Part shown: positions 54,966 to 64,000 of the stretch, piece after piece
Layout: the number at the start of each line of letters is the position of its first letter
How positions within the stretch are numbered: the first letter of the stretch is position 1
Source: Ophiobolus disseminans
Taxonomy: Eukaryota > Ascomycota > Dothideomycetes > Pleosporales > Phaeosphaeriaceae
Direction of reading: 5' to 3'
DNA: 64,000 bases
NCBI GenBank assembly: GCA_010093685.1
Contig: MU006227.1
Coordinates: 374,154-438,153, forward strand
The notes under the pieces: generated by a model
Told to the model about the DNA's origin: nothing
Databases searched by the model: none
The model's input: the letters and a program-made list of their open reading frames with translations, nothing else
Translations under genes and position numbers: made by a program

Positions 54966-55814
54966 ATGGACCAACTCGTGAGTCTTCCACACCTGCCCGC
55001 CGAGATCGTCCTCCTTGTCGTCGACTTCGTGTCAATCGATTACATCCTTCCTTTCTGCGCTGTTTGTCGATCGTTCAGGTCTCATATCGACAAACATGTG
55101 TTCAAGTCCTATCTTTGCCGGACTACCTTGATCGCAGATATTCCGCTGCCTGACATGATGCACAATCTACTGGACGATAAGCACGCCGGGAACCTCTCAT
55201 CTATCAATGCCTCTTTTTCGCACGTTGAACGCAAGCAAGACGGGTGCGGAGCTGACGAACAGCCAACGACATTCGGAGTGCAGGCCGTGTTTCGACTTGA
55301 TACAGGCTGGCTCGATGTGTTCCACCAGTTTCACTGCGTAGCGCCAAAGTGGACCTTGAGAAAATTGCTAACACCGTCACTGTGTGGCAATCAACTCCTT
55401 AGCCCTACAACAATTGTCGACTGGCGTATGCAGCTAGATCATGCTGTTCTAGATCTCTCATTCGATGAAAGAGCTTATGCTGGTTCATATACGGACGGAA
55501 ACACCCAATTATGCTTTGACTGGGAGGAGTCCTGGACCGTCCGAGTGGAGTGGCGAAGCATATTGTGGACATTTCTGCGCAAACAGCAGGAAATTACGCG
55601 AAGAATGCATCAAGCAGAGACCACTCGCACCTTTCCTAGGTCCTGTTATGCTGACTACATGCTGTAGGAACACACTTGGTTCACGTTCAGTCTCGAGGAA
55701 GATTGCATTCGTTCCGTCTATCGCGAGCACCACCGTCGTGTTTTGAACCCCATGAACACGCTTATGCTCCGTGACCTAGAAAGAATGGAGCACCTGCGAC
55801 CACTTTTTGGTTAG
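54966..55814 (+). CDS. F-box protein, copy A, with GC-AG (or damaged) intron
   Basis: The F-box is LPHLPAEIVLLVVDFVSIDY followed by PFCAVCRSFRSHID. The rest matches the copies at 56293 and 60827 (INASFSHVE, AVFRLDTGWLDVF, DHAVLDLSF, WTVRVEWRSILWTFLRKQQE). The frame meets TAG at 55665, but this is the acceptor of a probable 54-nt intron, 55614-55667. That intron lies where copy C has one and has the branch site GCTGAC, but begins GC instead of GT. Removing it gives EHTWFTFSLEEDCIRSVYRE and a 264-aa product ending at TAG 55812. Homology to copy B resumes after that stop (TEDNAMKVIMG, to about 55952), so the gene is 3'-truncated and may be decaying. Confidence 0.7.
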
Positions 55815-55952
55815 CCTCTTGCCTCAGGGTATCTCGCCGACCATGGAGTCAGAATCAATCGTACAGAAGATAATGCGATGAAGGTCATCATGGGCAAGGG
55901 TGAAGACCTACCGAAATCAAGAACGGGCAAGAATTGTCTTCAAAAAGAATGA

Positions 55953-56292
55953 AGGTTTGGTGTTCTTACTGCCGTTGTACCAACCTACGGCCTCCTGCTC
56001 GGCTTTTCTTATCCCCTGAAAACCCAACTGCCTAGGTAGTATGGCCAGAGTCACTTACACCAATAAGAAATGGTAATTGTGCATCCAATAAGCTCAAAAG
56101 AGGATCCATAGCCCAGCGAAAATTATACTACCTCGCTGAGTCTGACTAATCCACGAGCAGTATGGTCCGAAATATATACCATGGTTCGCTCAGGATCCCG
56201 CGGTCCATTGCAAGATGCACTAATAAATACCATTTATTTGAACGCCTACCTACCTGCTTTGCTTCTTCCTGCAAACCCACCGGCGGGTTCAC
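55953..56292. other. Spacer between two F-box copies
   Basis: No frame is supported. AATATATACC at about 56169-56178 is a TATA-like element some 115 bp before the ATG at 56293. Confidence 0.45.
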
Positions 56293-57267
56293 ATGATGTC
56301 GCATACACAGATGTACACACGCTTTAAAGAGCTGCCTGTCGAGCTAGTGCTTCTCATTATCGAGCTCGTTCCCATCGACCATATCCTACCATTTCGCACC
56401 CTTTCCCGTTCTATGAAGCTCCACATCGATACACACGTGTTGCATTCCTACCTGCGTAGAACCATGCTTCATGGTCGGGTGGCTCCATCAACCGCAGACG
56501 GACCGTTCGGTTTGCTGGAAACCCAAGATGCTAAACACCTCAGCAAAATTACCGCTTCTTTTTCACATCTTGAGGACGTCTTATTCCCTAAGGCCTCTGC
56601 TGGCGATGGCTCGATGCAAGGGAAGGCTATCTGGGCTGGCACGTATGCTGTTTTCCGCCTCGACAAACGATGGTTAGACATTTACATCCGCGCACGCCAT
56701 GATGTACCAGAATTCGATTGGTCGATCTATTGCTTGCTGGTGCGTTTAGTACAAACCAACTGCTCTCGTCTTACCGACGTTCTGGAATGGTGCACCTGCC
56801 TTGATGACGCTGTACTGGATCTGGACCTCGGAGTCGGCACGCAGAAAATGCTAGTCGATTTGGATGAATGGACCATCAGAGTGGAATGGAAGAGGATGAT
56901 CCTGATATTTCTGGTGAAAGAGGCTGAAATCACCCGAAGGCTGCAGCACCGGGGTGTCTCCGTTGAGCAACCGACCGAACAGCCTGAGAAAAGCGACAAC
57001 ATGCCATCTGGTGAGGTCGAATGCTCGCTTAGCTATGAAGAACGTTGCATTCGGGCAGTTCGTCGAAAGCACCAGCTTCTTTCCCTGGACCCGTCGGATA
57101 CATTTGGCCAGGAACTCGCCGAGACACTCCAAGGCCTGGAAGCCTTCGTACCACTGCATGGACAACGCCCATTTTACGGGCCTCTAAACGAATATGACAC
57201 GATTTATCGGCGATGGGAAGACTCTGAGATGAAGCGCATCATGGGTCTTCGAAGAACAGGACCGTGA
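56293..57267 (+). CDS. F-box protein, copy B (intact)
   Basis: A single exon encodes 324 aa. The F-box is FKELPVELVLLIIELVPIDH followed by PFRTLSRSMKLHID. Shared family blocks are ITASFSHLED, YAVFRLDKRWLDIY, DDAVLDLDLG, WTIRVEWKRMILIFLVKEAE and the C-terminal CIRAVRRKHQLL, ending DSEMKRIMGLRRTGP. Where copies A and C have an intron, this one has about 30 extra coding residues (GVSVEQPTEQPEKSDN..), so it lost the intron or kept it as coding sequence. It probably acts as a Skp1-binding SCF adaptor. The substrate is unknown. Confidence 0.85.
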   Translation: MMSHTQMYTRFKELPVELVLLIIELVPIDHILPFRTLSRSMKLHIDTHVLHSYLRRTMLHGRVAPSTADGPFGLLETQDAKHLSKITASFSHLEDVLFPKASAGDGSMQGKAIWAGTYAVFRLDKRWLDIYIRARHDVPEFDWSIYCLLVRLVQTNCSRLTDVLEWCTCLDDAVLDLDLGVGTQKMLVDLDEWTIRVEWKRMILIFLVKEAEITRRLQHRGVSVEQPTEQPEKSDNMPSGEVECSLSYEERCIRAVRRKHQLLSLDPSDTFGQELAETLQGLEAFVPLHGQRPFYGPLNEYDTIYRRWEDSEMKRIMGLRRTGP

Positions 57268-57731
57268 AGAGACCTCGGAAAATGGCGCGCAATTAGAATC
57301 CGATACCGTGTACAGATGCTACTTGACTTTTTCGATCGTGATGCATTCCATTTTTTTGCTCTCTTAAACATTACTGGGTCTCTAGCAATTGTGATTTTCG
57401 CCACCGGAAACTTTTTAGCACTAGATATGCCAGCGTCATGCTGCCCCTGGCGCCTACGCCTTGGCCATGGAACGACCCCTGCAGCCTCAATCCTCCCGTT
57501 TGGAAAACGACATCATCGAACATAACAGGTTTGTCGCACGTGCGTCCGCGGAGCACAACAACTACATAGGTGGACTGTCATCCTAGCGACAAGTAGCGAA
57601 TGATTTAACAATGGATAAACTTGGTCCACTTAGCCACTGTAGCCCTGCCGTCACGTTAAAGATGACGATAGAACGGCCTTTTCACCTAGACTGGTCTCCG
57701 GCCATGCTGTCCTACCTCAGTTCATCAATTG
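57268..57731. other. Spacer
   Basis: No supported gene. A short hydrophobic frame at 57316-57525 lacks splice or family support. The region may hold an unrecognised first exon of the next gene. Confidence 0.4.
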
Positions 57732-59009
57732 ATGATGTTTGCTCCGATATTGAAGCTCGTGCCGGCGCTGCGATTGCCTTCAAGCTCGTTCCAGGAAGTC
57801 AACCATGAACAAATGTACAGACACACTCTATCTTACCATATTCGGTTGCACATCAGAGGCTAACCCTCATGCGACTCCAGTGCAATTGATGCATGCATCG
57901 ATGCTGTTCAGATATACTTCCCTTGCGACGCGATAACACCAACAAATCACACCTGCTTATGCGAACAGTATACATGGCACGTCACGTATGTACTCCTCTT
58001 TCGAACTACTTCAACCATTGCACTTGGTGTCCTAGTTGCGTTACGTTCATGTCACTTACAAATACGTAGATGCTACGATAACCACGCCTCTAATCCACCC
58101 GCCCAACCAAGCCATGCATCCACAACCCAACGATTGCATGACTATTGCGACGCAGCAGGCGACGCTGGGGCAGCTTTGGTTCAGCACAAATACAAACGAG
58201 AACGCCGCCAGCTCAACAGCATCTTGAACAGTGTCGGAGGCGTAGTCGCATCTTTCCTATCAAGCCAAACCGCTGTCGGAATACCCACAGCTATACCTAG
58301 CATACGCGTCCCAAGCGTTGTACCGCTCGCGAGCGTTACTCCGCCGCAATCAATTGCGCATGCACCTGCTTCAAGTGCGCAAAGCAACACGGCCACACCA
58401 TCGAATGCACAGAGCAGTCCGACCACACCCACACCCACAACCCTCCAATCCACCACAAGCGCCACAACACCCGACTCTTCCCACTCCTCCGCGCAATCAA
58501 CATCCTCTCCCGCCCCAGCAACAGCTTCCAAATCCTCATCCCCATCACCAGGCCTCATCGCCGGCGCCGTAATCGGCGGCATCGCAGTCCTCATCCTCCT
58601 CGGCATCCTGATAATGCTCATCCTGCGCCACAAGCGCAAAAACCGCCACCCACCCCTCCCAACCTACCAACCCACAACCGCAACAGCCAGCGCACGCAGT
58701 CTCGACGAAACACTGGTCGACCGCACACCTATGACCGAGAACCAAGTGTTAGCTAGTAGGGAAGGCATGGTGTATTCGGGTAATGAGAAAGAAGTGTACC
58801 GCTCGAGTGAGCCGGAGGTCGAGATGCCAAGGGAGAGCGAGTTGTATACGAGTGCGAATGTGTGGGAGTTGGATGGCAGGGAGACGGCGGTGCCGAGTGA
58901 GTTGGAGTCGCCGGTTGTGAGGGAGGCGAGGGTGGGGAGTGGGTTTGATTTTGGACTGGACGAGAGGGCAAGTACGGGGCGGCGGGATCGTTCTGAGTTG
59001 CATTTTTGA
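57732..59009 (+). CDS. Cysteine-rich (CFEM-like) single-pass surface membrane protein
   Basis: The proposed exons 57732-57814, 57881-57985 and 58070-59009 give 375 aa. Introns of 66 and 84 nt keep phase, and the first has a CTAAC branch site. The outer part is Cys-rich: IDACIDAVQIYFPCDAITPT, HTCLCEQYTWHVTCYDN and later LHDYCDAAG, like CFEM-type extracellular domains. A Ser/Thr/Pro stalk of about 120 residues follows, then one membrane span (GLIAGAVIGGIAVLILLGIL), a basic stop-transfer RHKRKNR and an acidic cytosolic tail. The layout resembles fungal wall sensors or CFEM surface proteins. The first exon is the weak point: its signal peptide is poor, so an upstream start may be correct. Confidence 0.65.
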
Positions 59010-59132
59010 GAAAGGGAGGGTTGGAGGGGTGTATGACATAATAACGAAGTTATGATAATGCGCGGCTTCGGTGGGTTTGAGGTACCATAGATACATTTCT
59101 AAGAGACTGTCTTCACGGGGATTGTGATTTGT

Positions 59133-60346
59133 CTAATGTGCAGCTGAATCGACACGGCTCATACCACCTACTTCAACCAATATCTTCACATGGCTCTCCT
59201 TATCACGTATAAGCGCTTTGATACCCCCTTCAACCAGATCCTCGAGCTTAATTTTACTAGTAATCATCTTTGCCGGATTCAGCTTCCCTAGCGCCAGCAT
59301 CAGCACACCATCCACGGAACTCATCCTCACAATCAACGAAAACTTACCAGCAGCCAAGTAATCAATGACAGCCTGCACATCCTTCCTCTGATACCCCAAT
59401 ACAGCTGTGTACTTCGCTTCTCGAAAAACCAACATATTAGGATTAAACGGCACCTCCTTCTCCCAGATCGCCACATTAACCACCGTGCCCCGCGCCCGCA
59501 CAGTCGTACACGCTGTTTTCAAACTCGCCGGCATGCCCGCGCAATCGAATACAATGTCCGGTCCATCTCGCCCGCTCAGCTCTTTAGCCACAACAACGGT
59601 GTCGCACGCCAACGGATCGATAACATGATGCGCGCCGAATGCTTTCGCGAAGGCTTGCCGAGATTTGGACACTTCGCTGAGAATGATTTGCTTGGTATTG
59701 AGCGCGACAAGGCACTGTACGATCGCGAGACCAATGGGTCCACCACCGAGTACCAGGACCACGGAATCCGACATCAGAGGGGCGGCAGATATGGCGTGCC
59801 ATGCTACGCTTAAAGGTTCGACGAGCGCGCCGATGTCGAGAGGGATGTTGTTTGGCAGTGCTAACACAGCGCCCTCAGGAACGACGACGGAGTCGCTTAG
59901 GCCGCCGCCCCCGCCCGAGAGGCCGATGAAGCCGCCGTTGCAGCATACGTTTTCGATGCCGGCGGTGCAGGCTTCACATATGCCACATGAGATGGTGGGC
60001 TGAACGACGATGTGTTGGCCGATGGAGAAAGACGTTACGTCTTTTCCGAGTTCGATTACTGTGCCAGAGAATTCGTGGCCGAGGGTTATGGGGATAGTGT
60101 CGTGTGTGACGGGATGGGGTGTGGTAGGCGCGAAGGTGGGACCGCCGAGGTATTCGTGTAGATCGGTGCCGCAGATGCCTACGTAGGCCGGGGCGATCTG
60201 CCTTGTAAGCGACTGTACGATTGGAAAAGTGGTGTTGAAGTATAAGTAAAATGGTCAAGTACCCTGATTTGTCCTGCGCCGCACTTTTGTTCATCCACCT
60301 CTTCAATCCGGATATCCTCTTTGCCATAGTATCTTGCGGCTCGCAT
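59133..60346 (-). CDS. Zinc-dependent alcohol dehydrogenase, 2,3-butanediol dehydrogenase type
   Basis: Exons on the minus strand are 60346-60263 and 60197-59133, giving 382 aa across a 65-nt intron. Catalytic zinc ligands are Cys 37 (GICGTDLHEY) and the GHE at 68-70. The structural zinc cysteines are 99, 102, 105 and 113 (SCGICEACTAGIENVC). The NAD(P) Rossmann motif is VLVLGGGPIGLAI. The lobe ends with normal family features and all metal ligands are present. The closest known group is (R,R)-2,3-butanediol dehydrogenase and its sugar-alcohol relatives; the substrate cannot be read from sequence alone. The protein is cytosolic, with no targeting signal. Confidence 0.93.
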
Positions 60347-60826
60347 GTTGACGGCGTACTTGTTCCTGATGTGCTAGTGCTCGAACTTGTCTTGTCTCTT
60401 TCCCGACTAATAACAGTATTCACAAATGCACTCTCAATGGCAGACATCTTCCTTTTGTATTTGGCCAGAGAATTAGTTGAGTACTCCGAAGCAACTGTGG
60501 GTCAGGATATCACGGGGAGGAAAAGACCACATAAAGCGCATGCGCCGTGCATGATGACATCTTATCAGCACTGCTCACGCCCGCAGAACAGGAATACGTC
60601 ACCCCATGTGGGTCGGAAGCGGGATCGAGAGCGTTGCACAACACATGGAATCCGTACGACCGGAATCGCGTGGGCTTGGATCCGGACAGTCGAAAGCTCA
60701 TGAGGTTTAGATGCTGGTGCAAGCTTTGCGGGGGCGGGGTTGGTGGGGTGATACTTAGCGGGACTTCGGAACCGCAGAACACTTATCGGACACACTATCC
60801 TCGCAAATCTCGTGATCAGTGTAGCT
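60347..60826. other. Intergenic region
   Basis: This is the promoter of the dehydrogenase gene and the 3' end of the F-box gene at 60827. Several overlapping frames of 90-150 codons have no motif and no preferred strand. Confidence 0.45.
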
Positions 60827-62227
60827 TCAAAACTGGCTGCCCAGGTTATCGAAGCTATCCTCAGGCACCGCGAGCGCCTCATTAGATGAACTGAGTAGCG
60901 TGTGCATCTGCCGAATGACTTTCCTTTGGCTCTTCCATTTGTTGACTCGCCCTTCAATACTCGCTCGTAAATCTTCAGGCCATGCAACAGGGTTTCGAGG
61001 CAAATTATCGTCCGTATGGAATGGAACGGAAAGCCCGAACACCATCGTTGGCCTCATGTTCGACTTGAACTCGTTGAAATCTGTGCTGAGCTCATCGATT
61101 TCTCTATCCATTGTCTTGTGATCTTCTTGTAGCTGCTGTAGGCGCTGAAGTTGCTTGGGTGTCATGGCTGCCTCCCGTCGGAGGAGAAGCAAGGTGTGAA
61201 TCGAAGCATCTTCAACCATCTCGAGAGGCGTTTGGTCCAGTCTCGGCTTTCCAAACAGCGGTTGTAGGAGTCTAAGTGACCATTTGAGGTGGCGATCTAC
61301 CCTGTTATCAGGGTTGAGTGCTGCATGTAGTCGTTGGCGGCGCACCTCTCGCAGGCAGTCCTCGACGAGGCTGAAGGTGAATTTACTACCCTGTCTCTGC
61401 TTTAAGTATCAGCCTCTGTTCACAGAGTTGCGATGTGATAGACACACTTTCTCAATCATACGTCGCAGGGTGGCCTCAGTCTTCAAGAAGCCAAATAGCA
61501 TATCCTTCCACCTGACCCTGATCGTCCTCTTGCTGAGTTCCACTTCGAGGTTGAACTCATTCCGGCTGGACTCCAAGGGTAAAGAGAGATCAAGGACGGC
61601 TTGGTCGAGCTTGATGCACCATCTCAACCTTCCGAAGCCTTCCTCCGCCCGCCGTAGTTGCAGTCTGTCGAATTGAAAGCCCCACATAGCATCTCCGACT
61701 TCACGTGTGCTGGCAACGCCCGCATCAATGCCAAATATGTCCCGGAAGGCATCCAGCCAGTTGTCTTCAATCTGAAAGACTGCATATGGGCTGCTCCAGA
61801 TAGCACTATCAGATTTTGACATCCCATTCCCATGCTCGTTTTCAACCTTTTGAAACTGTGCTGTTACAACGTGCAATCGATCGTACTGCTCAGGGGTGAG
61901 TTGCGACATTGAAAACGCTTCCTCAGAGCCGAGAGAACCTAACAGCTCCGTGCGGCGCAAGTGGTGGAATAATATGCGCCCATCGATTGCATCGCGAAAG
62001 CCACGACAAATGAGCCGCCAGTCAAGGAGATGGTCAACTGGAACATGCTCGAGGACCAACAGTAGAAGCTCAGCCGGCAACTGCGCTGCTGTCGACCCCT
62101 GCAATCCTTGACTTGAGTCAATTGAGTCGACCAGTGCTGCTACATCATCCGCCGTGAAACCGAATTGCATGTGCTTGGCGAGCCATGTGGGGAGCGGTGA
62201 GCTCGTCGTGGTGTCGAGAGATGACAT
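60827..62227 (-). CDS. F-box protein, copy C (long form)
   Basis: Exons on the minus strand are 62227-61448 and about 61396-60827, giving about 449 aa. The intron begins GTGTGT; three in-frame acceptors a few bases apart leave the junction uncertain by up to 4 codons. The F-box is at about residues 48-85 (AAQLPAELLLLVLEHVPVDH, CRGFRDAIDG). It shares VTAQFQKVE, YAVFQIEDNWLDAF, DQAVLDLSLP and RTIRVRWKDMLFGFLKTEA with copies A and B, and after the intron FTFSLVEDCLREVRRQR. It has an extra C-terminal 130 residues with a coiled coil (LQRLQQLQEDHKTMDREIDE). Confidence 0.83.
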
Positions 62228-62887
62228 TGTTGTGTGGAGAAGGTACCTAGCTAGGTTCTGACGCGACAGTGGGAAAGAAGCTTGGTGCTATGCACGGACC
62301 AAGGCACCCAGCACACGCGACTTCACGTGTTGCCACCTGGGCAGTCTTCAATAACGTAGCCTAGACATCCTGAAGGTTCTATCGAGATGCAGTCTACCCG
62401 AGGTCTTGAGGACAGGCAGCGCATCCGTTGAGCAAGAGCGACAACATGAAGCTCGAGGTCATGCGAGCGGTCAGTTTTGCTGAAGTCCTTCTCTACCACC
62501 ACCAGCCATGTGAACGTTCGTGGCACCAACACTCATGCATATACCTTCCGTCCTCGCGAGATTGTCTCTCCCATCGACAAAAAGCAGGGTCATCCGACAC
62601 TCCGCGAGAACGACAACAAATTTCACGTGTAGGCCTCTCATGTTCATCGGGTATGCTCGGCAGCTCTGCTCCGACTCTCCAGAGCTGGATCGATCTTGAC
62701 TCCATTTAGTTTGGCGTACTGTTAGCCTAGTGTGGGGTGCAGCTCGCCTACTACATAGTCAGCAGGAGGCGATGCAGATGCAAACACGTATATATCACCA
62801 TGGCCGTACTCCCAAACGTTGATATTGAGCGTTTTTCTGGTCAAGCATACCTAGGTATTCAACAAAGAACTCTCAACCCAAACGATC
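62228..62887. other. Divergent promoter region
   Basis: This lies between F-box copy C and the AtuA-type gene. TATATAT at about 62789-62795 lies roughly 95 bp before the ATG at 62888. No coding frame is supported. Confidence 0.5.
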
Positions 62888-64000
62888 ATGGCTCCCGCAA
62901 CCCGCCGTCCTGTTCGCGTAGGCGGCGCCTCCGGCGGTTTCTCAGACCGCGTTCGTGCTATCTCATCGTTAGCAAAAGATGATGTCGATGTCATTGTGGG
63001 AGACTGGCTCTCTGAAATGACGATGACCATGCACGGAACTGGCAAGATCAAGAACAAGGAACAAATGTTGGCCGCACGTTCCTTCGACGAAAAGCTCAAC
63101 CACGCCATGTTTGCCGAAAATTTCATGGACTGCTTTGAGCCTGCTATTGCCGACATAGCCACTCGAGGTATCAAGCTTGCAGTCAATGCTGGCGCGTCGG
63201 ATACCGAGCTCCTGGCTCAACTAGTCGACAAGAAGTGTAAAGAGGCGGGGTACCCACTCAAGGTTGCTTGGATCGAGGGAGACGATGTCACTGGCACAGT
63301 GAAGAGCATGTTGAACAAGGGTGAAGGTTTCAAAAGTTTGATGCACAACAAATCTGTGGAGGAGTGGGGCTTAGAGCCTGTCTGTGCGCAATGCTACCTT
63401 GGTGGCCTCGGTATCGCGAAAGCTCTTACTGAGGGCGCTGATATCGTTATTGCAGGACGAGTTTCGGATGCCTCGCCCATCATTGGTGCTGCGGCGTGGT
63501 GGCACGAGTGGACTAGTGATCAATTTGACGAGCTTGCTGGTTCTCTTGTTATTGGTGAGAATTTCACCTCATATTATCTTCAAAGCTAACAGGGCAGGTC
63601 ATCTTCTGGAATGCGCGGCGTATGTGTCTGGTGGATACTGCTCGGACTTCCGCTCTCTTCTCGCGCAAAAGAAGCACATCAACATGGGATTCCCCATATG
63701 TGCCATCAACAACAAAGGCGAGGGCGTGATGTCCAAGGAAAAGAATACCGGCGGCTGCATGACAGTCAATTCCGTTACATCTCAACTACTGTACGAGATC
63801 CAAGGCCCTCTTTATTACAACTGCGACGTTACCGCAAATCTGGAAGACATCAAGATTGAGCAAGTAGGCGAGGACCAAGTGAAGGTTTCTGGCGTGAAAG
63901 GCCTTCCGCCCCCACCGACAACAAAGGTTGGCATCACAGGCTTCGCGGGCTGGCAAGCTGAATACCACATCTACCTCGTTGGTCTCCACATGGAAGAGAA
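62888..64000 (+). CDS. DUF1446/AtuA-family protein (3' end beyond window)
   Basis: Exons 62888-63554 and 63598-64000 (open at the window end) are joined across a 43-nt intron, giving 356 codons so far. Family blocks visible in order are RVGGASGGFSDRV, DVIVGDWLSEMTM, IKLAVNAGASDTELLAQL, VAWIEGDDVTG, YLGGLGIAKALTEGADIVIA, GRVSDASPIIGAAAWWHEW, GHLLECAAYVSGGYCSDF, GFPICAINNKGEGVMSKEKN, then TGGCMTVNSVTSQLLYEIQG. AtuA belongs to the bacterial acyclic-terpene utilisation operon; fungal members are of unknown role, probably cytosolic enzymes of acyl or terpenoid breakdown. About 230 residues should follow outside the window. Confidence 0.9.

Noticed and set aside
55665..55667. Stop-codon readthrough in F-box copy A
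   Set aside because: An intron ending at this TAG, matched by copy C and with a branch site, explains it better.

Overview
The window is nuclear DNA of a filamentous ascomycete (Pezizomycotina). Genes lie on both strands with short gaps. Most have 0-6 spliceosomal introns of about 43-100 nt with GT..AG ends and CTAAC/CTGAC-like branch sites. The products are typical of moulds: a MAP65/Ase1 protein, Bys1-domain secreted proteins, a Pir-type wall protein, a berberine-bridge-like oxidoreductase and many F-box proteins. A dothideomycete is my guess from this gene content, but no marker in the window settles it. No tRNA, rRNA, CRISPR array or transposon could be supported. All exon joins were worked out by hand from reading frame and splice signals.

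Layout. 0-2.2 kb: the 3'-truncated Ase1 microtubule bundler on the minus strand, then a 2.6-kb gene-poor stretch. 4.8-10.3 kb: a large secreted protein, a mitochondrial-looking membrane protein, and translation factor eIF4B, which has a 6-nt microexon. 11.3-21.1 kb: two low-complexity proteins, an F-box protein, the GPI-anchor enzyme Gpi12/PIG-L diverging from a DUF7719-type membrane protein, a second F-box protein and an orphan. 22.2-27.5 kb: a membrane-anchored FAD oxidoreductase and two Bys1/thaumatin-like paralogues facing each other tail to tail. 28.7-41 kb: a C2H2 finger protein, a large DEAH/RHA RNA helicase, aprataxin (Hnt3), Irc22/TRAP-alpha and a CCCH/NYN-like RNA-binding protein. 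42.0-46.1 kb: the most striking object, an intronless gene of 1361 codons that joins a Whi3/Scw1-type RRM, an AreA-type GATA finger, a bZIP basic region, a PHD-like finger and a C-terminal region with a possible serine-protease triad. 46.5-54.5 kb: a fungal C-terminally anchored protein, a CorA-like membrane protein, a Pir-domain protein with a GPI-type tail, and a Pro/Gln-rich protein with 78-bp tandem repeats. 55-62 kb: three F-box paralogues, one with a GC-AG (or broken-donor) intron and an early stop, around a cysteine-rich single-pass membrane protein and a zinc alcohol dehydrogenase. 62.9 kb to the end: a 3'-truncated DUF1446/AtuA-type gene.

Housekeeping functions (spindle, translation, ER/GPI, DNA repair, RNA helicase) alternate with accessory ones (secreted proteins, F-box expansions, the mosaic regulator). 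I see no co-regulated biosynthetic cluster. Neighbouring pairs mainly share divergent promoters.
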